From contig NZ_PQVG01000005.1 in NCBI RefSeq assembly GCF_002920895.1, positions 124,001-188,000 on the forward strand: a stretch of 64,000 bases of DNA, given 5' to 3'. Below, in pieces: positions 12,166 to 20,163 of this stretch. Each line of letters opens with the position of its first letter. The stretch's first letter is position 1. Position numbers and translations under genes: made by a program. This DNA comes from Flavobacterium alvei (lineage in GTDB: Bacteria; Bacteroidota; Bacteroidia; Flavobacteriales; Flavobacteriaceae). Below the pieces are notes generated by a model, which saw only the letters and a list, made by a program, of their open reading frames with translations, had not been told where the DNA came from and searched no databases.

Positions 12166-14799
12166 CTATTTTTTTTCTTCAAGTTTCTTCAAAAATATCC
12201 AGGTTTCTCCGGGTTTTGCCCCTTCGATTCCGGTTTGGTATTTTTTCATCAAGTTGTTCCAGTCGTTGACACGTGGATTGTTTTCGGTTGTTTTTGGATT
12301 TAACTTATCCAAACTTTCCCCTTTCGGAATACTGATGACCAAGATTAATTGTCTTCCATTTTTAAAAACCTGCAATTGCTGAAAATCGGCATTGCAGAAG
12401 CCTTTGGCGATTTCCGGCCATTTTTCGAATTGGGTTTTGTGATAATCCACATATTCTTTTTGCATTTTTTCGTCAGCCACCAAATTCGCGGTCAAAACAA
12501 TGTTTTCCCATTCGGATGCCACTTTTACATCTTTGCATCTTTCGAAATTCTGGAAATCATAAACCGGATTTTCGTAGATTTTAATTTCCAAAGCCGGAAA
12601 GGCCAAAGCCAGTTTTCTTTTGGTTCTTTCCGGCTGGTTCATCAAACCGTAAATGACCAAATGGTTTTCCCATTGATACAATTCCTCGCCCACGATTCGG
12701 AAACCTTTTATGGTCGATTTGATCGTTTCCACATCAAAATTTTTCCCTATTAATTCTATGGCAACCGCTTTGGGCATTTCCTGCAAACCCCAAGCTTCGT
12801 CCACTACAACCTCTTTGTCAAGACTACCTTGAGATGCACTATTACTTGCATTTTTCTTTGTTTTGGGATTCCCTATAGGATATTCGGAGGCAAGCGCTTT
12901 TGGCACTACTTGCAAACTCAATTTGTCTTCTTCTTTGTTCGGATTGCCGTAAGGCGCACGAATTCCGGCATTTTTCCTGATTTCAGGATTCACGAAAGGA
13001 TAATTGTCCTGCCAAATATTCCCAGCAGGCCCATTGTGGTTTTTCAGATTTTTTTGAATTGGAATCCAGTTGTTTTTGATGGTAAAACCTTGTGTTCCTT
13101 CGTCGGTGTACAAATACAACCACAAAAACGGGTCGTGTGCATACGGACTATTGTAAACTTTGTCAATGTAATTTTCTTCGATTCGGCTGTCCGGTTGCGA
13201 TGAAAGCGTGTAAATTCCGGCTACATCGTGTAAATGTTTGGCATAATGATGAATCTTATTGCCAATAATTTTGTTGTTTCGCATCACGTTTTCGGTGTGT
13301 GTCCAACCCCAACCCATCGAAATGCCGCTGTAGGCCACGTCCGAAATTTCGTTGTGTTCGATGGTTAGATTTTTTACGAAACCAGCCGCGATTCCTAAAC
13401 ATCCCCAATCTTCGTTGGCCACGTTGGTAATCAAATTGTCGGAAACCATTTCATCCGAACAAATTTCTCTATCATCTTTTACTTGTAATGGCAAATGCGC
13501 TTCGATAGCTTCGTCGGAGAAAACACCCAGATTAATTCCGTTGCCGCCAATGTCCTTGAATAAATTTCCTTTGACAACATTATGATTCGTTCCTCTGTGA
13601 AAATCCAGTCCGGTGGAGGACAAATGCTCAAAAGTGCAAGATTCGAACAAAGTATTGTTGGCATAATTCACCTCAACGGCTCCTCTTGGGCGACCTACCC
13701 AAGCCTGATTTTCTAAATTCTCTTGATTTGGTGTTCCCGGTGTTTTCAATTTGTAGGCATCCAACAAATACATTCCGGCTTGCAACGGAACGTGGCCTTG
13801 CTGCGAAGGACGAAGCCAATTGCTGTATTGAAACGAAATTCCCTTGAAATTAAAATGATGCACGGGCGAATCCAAAGTTCCTTTCATTTCGACCAAATTT
13901 TCCAAAACCGGAATAGTTACTTTTGCCGAAGCCATATTTTCTCCCGCTCTTGGAATGTAATAAATTTTGGCTTTTTTCCTGTCCAAATACCATTCACCGG
14001 CTTCGTCCAACATCGAAATTCCGTTGTTCAAGAAAAATGCCGAGTTTCCGTTGTTTTTGGAAATCCAAGGCGCTGGCCAAGGATGCTCGCTTTGGATACG
14101 GCTTTCCGGTTGTTCAAAAGATAGTCGGGCACTGTCTTTTTTAATTTCGATATTTTTAATACGCAAATTGGCAATCGCCCACCATTGCACGATAAACATT
14201 TCCATTCCGGGTTCAAACTTAATCGATTTGTCTTTGAAAGGAATCCAACAGGTTTCCGTTACAGCATCCCAAGACAGGATTCTGTCCATTTTGTTTCCTG
14301 AAGTACTTTTGGCTCTCACGGCTTTTTTTCCGTTGACCCATAATTGTCGGTAATTGATGATTTCGCCCGCTTTTTCAGGAGCATCGGCTTCCCAAATCGT
14401 TCCTGCTTTTAATCCATTTATGGAAATGGTGGATTTTTTCCAGTTTTTGATTTGTAAACCGCCGCTTAGAATTGGTTTTGCATTTGTGTCGGCTTCTATA
14501 GTTGTCGGACTTTCGGCCGTTCCAGAATCTTCGGGTCTAATGAATAAAGGTTCGCTTAAATTATACGTTCCGTCCATAACAATAATATGGATACCGTCTT
14601 TAATCGACGCATCTTTCAATCGGCGTAGCTCCCTGGCTTTTCTTACCGCCATTTGAATAGTTGCCAAAGGACTTGATTTTGTTCCAAGGTTGGTGTCTTT
14701 TCCTTGAGTAGAAACCCAGATTTCGGCAGCATTGGCAGTAAGCATCATTCCTATGAGGAAGAAAGCCAAAAAGAGTTTAGACTGTTGCTTCAAATTCAT
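12166..14799 (-). CDS. Right-handed beta-helix protein fused to an L-rhamnose mutarotase-like domain
   Basis: An 877-residue exported protein (signal peptide ~1-24, ending LTANA). Residues ~27-90 (AEIWVSTQGKDTNLGT...SPLATIQMAVRKA) are the entry strand common to secreted parallel beta-helix proteins. Helix coils follow to ~620, with NNTLFESCTFEH, HNVVKGNLFKDIGGNGI and LTIEHNEISDVAYSGISMG. Residues ~690-877 look like the dimeric alpha/beta barrel of RhaM rhamnose mutarotases (LTANLVADEKMQKEYVDYHK, FEKWPEIAKGF, QTGIEGAKPGETWIFLKKL). Beta-helices in such clusters are often polysaccharide lyases or GH28-like hydrolases. It is the first gene of the cluster behind the AraC regulator. A mutarotase domain attached to an exported helix is unusual. 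Confidence 0.72.
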   Translation of the reverse strand: MNLKQQSKLFLAFFLIGMMLTANAAEIWVSTQGKDTNLGTKSSPLATIQMAVRKARELRRLKDASIKDGIHIIVMDGTYNLSEPLFIRPEDSGTAESPTTIEADTNAKPILSGGLQIKNWKKSTISINGLKAGTIWEADAPEKAGEIINYRQLWVNGKKAVRAKSTSGNKMDRILSWDAVTETCWIPFKDKSIKFEPGMEMFIVQWWAIANLRIKNIEIKKDSARLSFEQPESRIQSEHPWPAPWISKNNGNSAFFLNNGISMLDEAGEWYLDRKKAKIYYIPRAGENMASAKVTIPVLENLVEMKGTLDSPVHHFNFKGISFQYSNWLRPSQQGHVPLQAGMYLLDAYKLKTPGTPNQENLENQAWVGRPRGAVEVNYANNTLFESCTFEHLSSTGLDFHRGTNHNVVKGNLFKDIGGNGINLGVFSDEAIEAHLPLQVKDDREICSDEMVSDNLITNVANEDWGCLGIAAGFVKNLTIEHNEISDVAYSGISMGWGWTHTENVMRNNKIIGNKIHHYAKHLHDVAGIYTLSSQPDSRIEENYIDKVYNSPYAHDPFLWLYLYTDEGTQGFTIKNNWIPIQKNLKNHNGPAGNIWQDNYPFVNPEIRKNAGIRAPYGNPNKEEDKLSLQVVPKALASEYPIGNPKTKKNASNSASQGSLDKEVVVDEAWGLQEMPKAVAIELIGKNFDVETIKSTIKGFRIVGEELYQWENHLVIYGLMNQPERTKRKLALAFPALEIKIYENPVYDFQNFERCKDVKVASEWENIVLTANLVADEKMQKEYVDYHKTQFEKWPEIAKGFCNADFQQLQVFKNGRQLILVISIPKGESLDKLNPKTTENNPRVNDWNNLMKKYQTGIEGAKPGETWIFLKKLEEKK

Positions 14800-15057
14800 T
14801 GTTTTTATTAATTGTTAATTTGACAAATATATATTTTTGAATCGTCATATATTGCATAACATTTGCCCTTTTATTTATTAATCCTATTTATAGTAATCTA
14901 TTTCTGTGAATATTATATTTTATCCTGAGATTAATTATTTAAATGTTAAAAGTAATCTTTATATAATAATTCTATGTTATTTTTATACAACGAACAATTA
15001 TATAATTATTTTGTACCTTAGCCCTCAGAAATCAACTTAGTAATTTGATAAAAAATT
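14800..15057. promoter_or_regulatory. Divergent promoter region between glycan cluster and AraC regulator
   Basis: A 258-bp, strongly AT-rich gap between two divergent starts. It should hold the promoters of both the minus-strand glycan operon and the plus-strand AraC gene, and probably the regulator's binding site. I could not pick a convincing operator by eye. Confidence 0.45.
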
Positions 15058-15999
15058 ATGGATAATTTAAATTCAAATAGCATACCCAAAAATAGCACCG
15101 GAAATTCAGGCGTTTGGTGGCACGAAAACAATCCTGGACCTTTGGCCAACATTCCTTTTATCAAACAATTTGGAAGTATGCGTTTTACCAAAGTGCAAAT
15201 GGACGAAAATATGCGACCGCACTTGAATGACGGAATTGAAATTCATTTTGTAACTAGTGGCAAATATGACTGGGTTGTCGAGGGCAATCAAATTGAATTA
15301 TTACCTGGCAATTTATCGGTTACAGCACCTTGGCATTGGAACGGAAGTCCTAATGGCAAAATGGATATTGGATATATCAATTGGATCATTATAAAACCAC
15401 AAGAATTTAGTCAAAAAAAGAATTTGAATCTTGGAAATTGGACTAAATTATCCAAAAGCATTCAAGAAAACCTTGGCAATTTGATTGCTGACAAGAGTAA
15501 TGCCGTATTAGAAAAGGCTAAAAATTTCGAAAAATATTTTAATGATATTCGCAAAGAACTAGCCGATCAAGAGGTAGGATTTGAAATTATGGTGGGTAAT
15601 ATTTTAGAAAATCTACTAATCGATTTGTACCGACAACTTTCTAGCATTGGACAAAAATCCGAAGAGGAAACTAATTTTATAGACAAATTCACCAAAATCG
15701 TTTCAGAAGACATCAGCAAAAAATGGAATATAGATGATTTGGCCAATCAATTTGGAATGGGGAAAACCAAATTTACTTATGAAGTAAAAAGGCTTACTGG
15801 ATACCCGCCCAATAGTTATATCATCAATCTAAAAATTGAAAAAGCCATTGAAATGATTCTAAACCCTAAAAACAAATCGATGCCAGATATTGCTTATTCG
15901 TGCGGTTTTTCATCATTACAACATTTTACTTCTTCCTTTTTGCAAAGAACAGGAACAACTCCGGGAAAATACAGAAATAAGGAAACGAAAGAGAATTAG
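15058..15999 (+). CDS. AraC family transcriptional regulator
   Basis: A 313-residue cytoplasmic protein. The N-terminal ~150 residues look like a cupin-type ligand-binding domain (GIEIHFVTSGKYDWVVEGNQIELLPGNLSVTAPWHW). The C-terminal ~100 residues are two helix-turn-helix units: WNIDDLANQFGMGKTKFTYEVKRLTGYPPNSYI, then MPDIAYSCGFSSLQHFTSSFLQRTGTTPGKYR, which is the AraC signature. It is transcribed away from the glycan cluster and probably activates it when a rhamnose-containing sugar is present. This differs from the GntR regulator of the rhamnose catabolic operon, so the two rhamnose loci seem to be controlled separately. Confidence 0.85.
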   Translation: MDNLNSNSIPKNSTGNSGVWWHENNPGPLANIPFIKQFGSMRFTKVQMDENMRPHLNDGIEIHFVTSGKYDWVVEGNQIELLPGNLSVTAPWHWNGSPNGKMDIGYINWIIIKPQEFSQKKNLNLGNWTKLSKSIQENLGNLIADKSNAVLEKAKNFEKYFNDIRKELADQEVGFEIMVGNILENLLIDLYRQLSSIGQKSEEETNFIDKFTKIVSEDISKKWNIDDLANQFGMGKTKFTYEVKRLTGYPPNSYIINLKIEKAIEMILNPKNKSMPDIAYSCGFSSLQHFTSSFLQRTGTTPGKYRNKETKEN

Positions 16000-16120
16000 A
16001 GGGAATTTGCTTTCGAACATGAGATTATTCTATCCATTATTAACCTGAAAAAGGAAGTTTAATTATTGAACCATACTGCCCCAATAAGTACGAAAAGTAT
16101 TCTACAAATAAAAAATTATT

Positions 16121-16153
16121 TTGATGATTTGTAAGAAAAAATTATTATATTTG
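16121..16153 (+). promoter_or_regulatory. Bacteroidetes-type promoter candidate facing the cassette array
   Basis: TTG at 16121 and TATATTTG at 16146-16153 fit the TTG / TAnnTTTG promoter of Bacteroidetes with a 22-bp spacer. It points toward the cassette array, 84 bp before its first GTT. Just downstream, GTCATACATAT occurs twice (16178 and 16220). Confidence 0.3.
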
Positions 16154-16236
16154 AATACTAATAAAGTATGATTCACGTCATACATATCTACCCAAAAGTG
16201 GAGTGATAGGTCTGATTTTGTCATACATATAAACGA

Positions 16237-16591
16237 GTTATGCGCTATACCACAAAAAAACCGCAAAAAAAGGAAACTCAATTTTTGAATTTAATATGAT
16301 TAAAGAAGTTTTATTCCAAATTCAACACCTGAAATTTGTCAATTTAGATAGTGGCAAATATTGTTTAATTGTTGAAGATACAGAAGTGAATGATTACGTT
16401 GAAGAATATATGTTGGATAAAGGAATTGAAATAGAGGATGTTGATGTTAATGATAATGATAAAATATCCATTTATTATAATTATTTTTCTGAAAACTCTA
16501 ACTTGGAAAAAATAATTGAGACGTTGAAAAAGATTGACTCAAAAGAAGTAGTGACAATTTTTAGTTTAAATAATTAAGTACAGCGCATAAC
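16237..16591 (+). mobile_element. Cassette A of integron-like array
   Basis: The unit starts GTTATGCGCTATAC (16237) and ends GTACAGCGCATAAC (16591). These are inverted complements at 13 of 14 positions. The single mismatch is at position 11 (A on the left, C on the right). It holds one small gene whose stop codon lies directly before the right arm. Gene orientation and compactness match integron gene cassettes. Confidence 0.6.
16296..16577 (+). CDS. Small acidic hypothetical protein (cassette A cargo)
   Basis: A 93-residue soluble protein without signal peptide or membrane segment. It is rich in Asp/Glu (VEDTEVNDYVEEYMLDKGIEIEDVDVNDNDKISIYY) and ends with an amphipathic helix (NLEKIIETLKKIDSKEV) and a short strand. 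I do not recognise a family. The start lies 59 bp inside the cassette and the stop is 14 bp from its right end. Cargo of this kind (small, single, unknown) is typical of gene cassettes. Confidence 0.6.
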   Translation: MIKEVLFQIQHLKFVNLDSGKYCLIVEDTEVNDYVEEYMLDKGIEIEDVDVNDNDKISIYYNYFSENSNLEKIIETLKKIDSKEVVTIFSLNN

Positions 16592-16687
16592 AGCCGTAGC
16601 TGTTGCGCAACCTCACTCAAAAACTAAACTTTCAAAATCAGTATAAAAAACAACCTCGTTTAAGCACATTTAAGCGAGGTTTATTTT
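16588..16687. repeat. IS1182-type left end, copy 1 (100 bp, identical to 20808-20907)
   Basis: One hundred bases from TAACAGCCGTAGCTG to the terminator-like stem AACCTCG...CGAGGTT (16652-16681) are identical to 20808-20907. A diverged copy of the first part lies near 51845. It sits just behind the stop codon of a minus-strand transposase remnant, so I read it as the 3' end of the IS. Confidence 0.65.
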
Positions 16688-17057
16688 TGGTTTTATGTTG
16701 TAGTTTTTAAAAAATAAGGTACTTAAAAACAAGTATTTCAAGTCATTGAAAGCTGTTTTTTGAGAAGTTGGTACTTTTGCTTGCATTTCACTTACAACTC
16801 CAGCTTTTGTTTTTGTTTTTTTGGTAATAAACTTCAAGTATTTCTTGAGATTATAGGTTAACGCTGCCATCAAAACGTGTTTGTTGGCTTGCTTGATTCG
16901 TCTTGTATTTACTCGTTTCATATTGGTAAAATTGACCAATGTTCCGATTGCTGGTTCTACGGTTTTGCTTCGTACCCGAACCATTTGCTTGGCCGATGCT
17001 GTCTTCTAAGCTGACTACTTGAAGCTGATGTCGAGAAATTCCTTGGATATGTTGCAT
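16670..17057 (-). pseudogene. IS1182-family transposase remnant with internal deletion
   Basis: Two transposase pieces are joined out of frame. From 17057 the minus strand encodes MQHIQGISRHQLQVVSLEDS, an IS1182-type N-terminus. After about 25 codons the matching C-terminus continues in another frame (RVRSKTVEPAIGTLVNFTNM, then RVNTRRIKQANKHVLMAALTYNLKKYLKF) to the stop at 16670. The central catalytic region (several hundred residues) is missing, so the element cannot move by itself. It lies in the 552-bp spacer between cassettes A and B. Confidence 0.75.
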
Positions 17058-17100
17058 TCTTAAAAATACGAAAAATCCTGTTTCGACACAACTTTTTTGT

Positions 17101-17143
17101 TATATTTGATGCAAATCAAACGGAGGTTTTTTCACAGACTGAC
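17101..17143 (+). repeat. IS1182-type right end with outward promoter-like box, copy 1
   Basis: TATATTTG (17101) is followed by GGAGGTTTTTTCACAGACTG and then AC directly against the GTT of cassette B. The other two right ends (19059-19101 and 20121-20163) have TACTTTTG at exactly the same 43-bp distance from GTT. The box matches the TAnnTTTG element of Bacteroidetes promoters and faces the cassette. No good -33 TTG is visible. Confidence 0.5.
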
Positions 17144-18087
17144 GTTATAAGCCATTTTAGAACAAAACACATGAAAACATTTCTTATTTCACTTTTGTCT
17201 TTGATAATTTTCTCTTGTAAAGATAGCCATACCGAATTACATAAAGAAATGGATAAGGTTTCTGCAGAATTTAGAAAGTTCGATGAACAATTAGTAACAC
17301 TATATGCAGAATCTGAAAAAAATCCTGAAAAAGTAATTTTGAAAATTGACAGTTTATTACAAGTAAATAAAAATGAAACTGATAAATATAAATCTCAAAT
17401 AAAATCTAATATAGAAAGTAGTCTGCATTATTTTAGAGCAGAGTTACTATATAAAATAGGAAAATATAAAGAATCAATTAAAGAATTAGATTTTGAAGAC
17501 TATAGAAATGGTGATGCAGCAATAGCTTATGCAGCAAATTACGTGAAATTAAAGAATTTTGAAACAGCGAAGTCATTTATTGACAGTATTGGCAACTGGA
17601 ATGGAAATGATTTTGCTCTTGGAAATTATTATGAAAGTGTTGGAGAAAAAGCTTCTGCTCTTAAGACTTATAAATATAATCTTGAAGATGATAAATCAAG
17701 AAAGCATTTTATTTATTACATATGGACTGAAAAAAGAGTAAAAGCGCTTGAAAAAAATGAGCCGTTACTTAATGAGATTTTCTTTCCTACGGGAAATCCT
17801 AGTTTTGAAATTTGCGAAATTTGTAATATTGACAATGCAAAAAGAGTAAAGATAACTGACCTATTAGTGGAACTGCCTGAAAGTCGAGGATGGACGGCAA
17901 CGACCATCATAGAATCTCCATATGATACCGGGAAAGATTATTATTGGATTAGAGTAGACATAAAGAACAGAGAGTTAAATTATTTTGTTGACCAAAAAAC
18001 TTTTGAAATAAAATACTTCAATCCAAAAACTAAAACTGTAATGACATTGGAAAACTGGCGGAAAGGTAAATAAAAACGGCTTATAAC
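17144..18087 (+). mobile_element. Cassette B of integron-like array
   Basis: It starts GTTATAAGCCATTTT and ends AAAACGGCTTATAAC. The first ten bases are perfectly complementary. Position 11 is A on the left and C on the right, and four more bases pair beyond it. One lipoprotein gene fills the unit. Confidence 0.65.
17171..18073 (+). CDS. Hypothetical lipoprotein (cassette B cargo)
   Basis: A 300-residue protein with a lipoprotein signal (MKTFLISLLSLIIFSCKD, lipid cysteine at 16). The middle (~70-170) is helical with a repeat-like feel (YFRAELLYKIGKYKESIKEL, AANYVKLKNFETAKSFIDSI, GNYYESVGEKASALKTY), compatible with tetratricopeptide repeats. The C-terminal ~90 residues are beta-rich (RVKITDLLVELPESRGWTAT). 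I do not know its function. It begins 27 bp after the cassette start and stops 14 bp before its end. Confidence 0.65.
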   Translation: MKTFLISLLSLIIFSCKDSHTELHKEMDKVSAEFRKFDEQLVTLYAESEKNPEKVILKIDSLLQVNKNETDKYKSQIKSNIESSLHYFRAELLYKIGKYKESIKELDFEDYRNGDAAIAYAANYVKLKNFETAKSFIDSIGNWNGNDFALGNYYESVGEKASALKTYKYNLEDDKSRKHFIYYIWTEKRVKALEKNEPLLNEIFFPTGNPSFEICEICNIDNAKRVKITDLLVELPESRGWTATTIIESPYDTGKDYYWIRVDIKNRELNYFVDQKTFEIKYFNPKTKTVMTLENWRKGK

Positions 18088-18218
18088 AGCTACTACAATG
18101 GATTTGGGCAATAGGCTTAATGGAAAGATGGTTTTGTATTTGGATGATTTGGCAAATCCGAAGAATGGGCTTAATTTAGTTCCAAACCCGCTGTAGTACC
18201 GGAACGTTAGCAGTAACC
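18078..18218. repeat. attC-like recombination site between cassettes B and C
   Basis: GGCTTATAAC is followed by the short spacer AGC and then TACTACA. After ~100 bp the mirror TGTAGTA appears, followed by CCGGAAC and GTTAGCAGTAACC. So R''-spacer-L'' ... L'-spacer-R' are all visible, in the layout of an integron attC site. The inner stem also pairs (GGATTTGG with CCAAACCC, imperfectly). At about 140 bp the length matches the longer attC sites. This spacer carries no IS fragment. Confidence 0.6.
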
Positions 18219-18793
18219 TTTACAAAAAAACGCACTAAAAGAATTTAACAACTTTAGAAAAAATATTTTGAATTATGAGTATGATTGGAAATTTACTTCG
18301 AGTATCAAAAACAGAACTTGAAGATTATTTAAAAGACAGTTCGTTATTAGAAGACAAAATCTATGACGATGAAACTGAAAACGAAAATTTAGTAGATATT
18401 GACAAATCTTGGGACGGTATAATATTTTTACTTACTGGACAAAGTTTAGCAACAGCTGAACACAATCTTGTAAGAGTTTTATTCAGCGGACAACTAATTG
18501 ACGAAGAACAAGATTTAGGTTATGGACCAGCTCACTATTTGACACCAGAACAAGTTGCCGAGTTAAATAATGAAATTTCCACAATTACAATTGCAGACTT
18601 AAAACAAAAATTTAATCCCGAAAAAATGACTGAACAGGAAGTTTATCCTACAATTTGGGACGAAGGAGATGATGCGTTTGATTATATTGCTGACGGATTT
18701 TCAACATTACAAAATGTTTTTGCAGACGCAACAAAAAACGGAGAAGCAATAATAACATTTTTGAACTAACCGACAAAAAAGGCTACAGCTAAC
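18206..18793 (+). mobile_element. Cassette C of integron-like array
   Basis: It starts GTTAGCAGTAACCTTT (18206). The right arm ends GGCTACAGCTAAC (18793), and AAA before it extends the pairing. Fourteen of sixteen positions are complementary; the mismatches are at positions 7 and 11. The unit carries one DUF1877 gene. Confidence 0.6.
18275..18769 (+). CDS. DUF1877 (YfbM-type) family protein (cassette C cargo)
   Basis: A 164-residue soluble acidic protein. Its N-terminus MSMIGNLLRVSKTELEDYL, the block IDKSWDGIIFLLTGQ and LGYGPAHYLTPEQVAEL are the hallmarks I remember for DUF1877/YfbM proteins. The biochemical role of this family is unknown to me. These genes often turn up in accessory regions alongside immunity-like and toxin-antitoxin genes. 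It begins 69 bp inside the cassette. Confidence 0.75.
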   Translation: MSMIGNLLRVSKTELEDYLKDSSLLEDKIYDDETENENLVDIDKSWDGIIFLLTGQSLATAEHNLVRVLFSGQLIDEEQDLGYGPAHYLTPEQVAELNNEISTITIADLKQKFNPEKMTEQEVYPTIWDEGDDAFDYIADGFSTLQNVFADATKNGEAIITFLN

Positions 18794-19101
18794 AGCTAGA
18801 GTTTCGTTGCGTGCGCAGCACGAACAATGAAACTCGTGTTGAACGGAACCGAGTACCTGCCGTCAACACTATGGAGTTATCGTAAAGTTTTGAGAGAGAA
18901 TAGTAAGAGGATTTAGTGTCCTCTTTTTTTTGGTGTAGATTGTCCTGACTGATGCTGTCTTCCAGACTGCTGATTTGTATTTTTTGGCGGGAAATTCCTG
19001 TAATATGTTCTATCTTTTAAAGATACAACTTTTCTTTCTTTTATTAAAATATTTTAATTACTTTTGATTGAAATAATACTGAAGTTTTTTCACAGACTGA
19101 C
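18794..19101. repeat. 308-bp chimeric spacer between cassettes C and D
   Basis: It is the same length as 19856-20163 and very similar to it throughout. The left ~110 bp fold into two hairpins (GAGTTTCGTTG...CAATGAAACTC, then GTGTTGAACGG...CCGTCAACAC). A terminator-like stem follows (AGAGGA...TCCTCT plus eight T, ~18909-18930). The rest is an IS1182-type N-terminal remnant on the minus strand (19013 down to ~18933). Its start codon has become ATA. The spacer ends CACAGACTGAC directly against cassette D. Confidence 0.65.
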
Positions 19102-19191
19102 GTTGTGTGCTATAATTCCGCTGAATGTAAACTACAAGAAAAAAATCAAAATTTATTTGCCAATTGTTAACTTTTAAGATAACTTTGCCAA

Positions 19192-19530
19192 ATGAGCAGA
19201 GAAATCATATTTTACGAAAATCATTTTATTGAGTTTTACCAAAGTCAAGATGAAAAGGTAAAAGAAAAAATGAAATACGTTCTTGAATTAATAAAACAAG
19301 TTGAGAAAGTTCCAGAAAAATTTTTAAAACATTTGACAGGAACAAACGGACTTTATGAAATAAGAATTGAATATCAGTCAAATATTTATAGAATATTTTG
19401 TTGCTTTGATAAAGGGAAATTGGTTGTGCTTTTTAATGGTTTTCAGAAAAAATCTCAAAAGACACCAAAAAATGAATTGGAAAAAGCATTAAATTTAATG
19501 AACGAGTATTTTCAACAAAAAAACATTTAA
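19192..19530 (+). CDS. HigB-type (RelE superfamily, phage Gp49-like) toxin
   Basis: A 112-residue basic protein. The order [22 protein letters not shown], then [20 protein letters not shown], then [27 protein letters not shown] is the pattern of RelE/HigB toxins of the Gp49-like group, which usually act as ribosome-dependent mRNA interferases. A gene for an XRE antitoxin starts one base after its stop, the toxin-first order typical of HigBA. Within the cassette it begins 90 bp after the left GTT. Toxin-antitoxin pairs are common cargo in cassette arrays and may stabilise them. Confidence 0.85.
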   Translation: MSREIIFYENHFIEFYQSQDEKVKEKMKYVLELIKQVEKVPEKFLKHLTGTNGLYEIRIEYQSNIYRIFCCFDKGKLVVLFNGFQKKSQKTPKNELEKALNLMNEYFQQKNI

Positions 19531-19531
19531 A

Positions 19532-19831
19532 ATGGAAAATTATAAAAACATAAAAAATTTCGACCAACTTATTGAAGTTGAACACGGAAAAATCGGAACA
19601 GAAAGCAGAAATAACTACGAAGAAAAATCACAGATGTTCATCATAAGTGAAATGCTTAAAGACGCTCGAAAAGAAGCTAAAATAACTCAAGAGCAATTGG
19701 CGGAAAAAACTGGAACAAAAAAAAGCTACATTTCGAGAATTGAAAACGGAAGAGGAAATATTCAACTTTCAACATTAATAAGAATCTTTGAAATAGGATT
19801 AAATAAAAAAATTGGGTTAACCTTTTTGTAA
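19532..19831 (+). CDS. HigA-type XRE antitoxin
   Basis: A 99-residue protein with an XRE helix-turn-helix in its C-terminal half ([20 protein letters not shown], then [27 protein letters not shown]). It follows the HigB-like toxin by one base, so the two are co-translated. It should neutralise the toxin and repress the pair's own promoter. The N-terminal ~35 residues are charged and have no motif I recognise. The stop is 24 bp from the right end of the cassette. Confidence 0.85.
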   Translation: MENYKNIKNFDQLIEVEHGKIGTESRNNYEEKSQMFIISEMLKDARKEAKITQEQLAEKTGTKKSYISRIENGRGNIQLSTLIRIFEIGLNKKIGLTFL

Positions 19832-19855
19832 GTAAATATTATTACAGCACACAAC

Positions 19856-20163
19856 AGCTAAGAGTTTCGTTGCATGCGCAGCACCAACAATGAAACCAGT
19901 GTTGAACGGAACCGATTACATTCCATTAACACTATGGGGTTTTCGTAAAGTTTTGAGAGAGAATTTCAAGAGGATTTATAGTCCTCTTTTTTTTGGTGTA
20001 GATTGTCCTGACTGATGCTGTCTTCCAGACTGCTGATTTGTATTTTTTGGCGGGAAATTCCTGTAATATGTTGCATTGTTAAATATACAACTTTTCTTCC
20101 TTTTATTAAAATATTTTAGTTACTTTTGAAAGAAACTAAACGGAAGTTTTTTCACAGACTGAC
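19856..20163. repeat. 308-bp chimeric spacer between cassettes D and E
   Basis: Second copy of the spacer at 18794-19101. It includes the two-hairpin element, the terminator-like stem, and an IS1182-type transposase N-terminus that still has its ATG (MQHITGISRQKIQISSLEDS, from 20076 downward on the minus strand). It ends CACAGACTGAC against the GTT of cassette E. The long central block around the transposase start is identical in both copies, while the hairpin part has drifted. Confidence 0.65.

Larger units (their letters stand above)
19102..19855 (+). mobile_element. Cassette D of integron-like array (toxin-antitoxin)
   Basis: It starts GTTGTGTGCTATAAT and ends ATTACAGCACACAAC. These are complementary at 14 of 15 positions with the usual A/C mismatch at position 11. 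Cargo is a two-gene toxin-antitoxin pair. Confidence 0.65.

Noticed and set aside
16670..16984. Open frame of 104 residues as a real gene
   Set aside because: It is the C-terminus of an IS1182-family transposase whose N-terminus continues in another frame; the middle is deleted.
18794..20163. CRISPR array
   Set aside because: The repeated units are 308 bp, carry transposase fragments and flank different genes; no short regular repeats with spacers and no cas genes are present.
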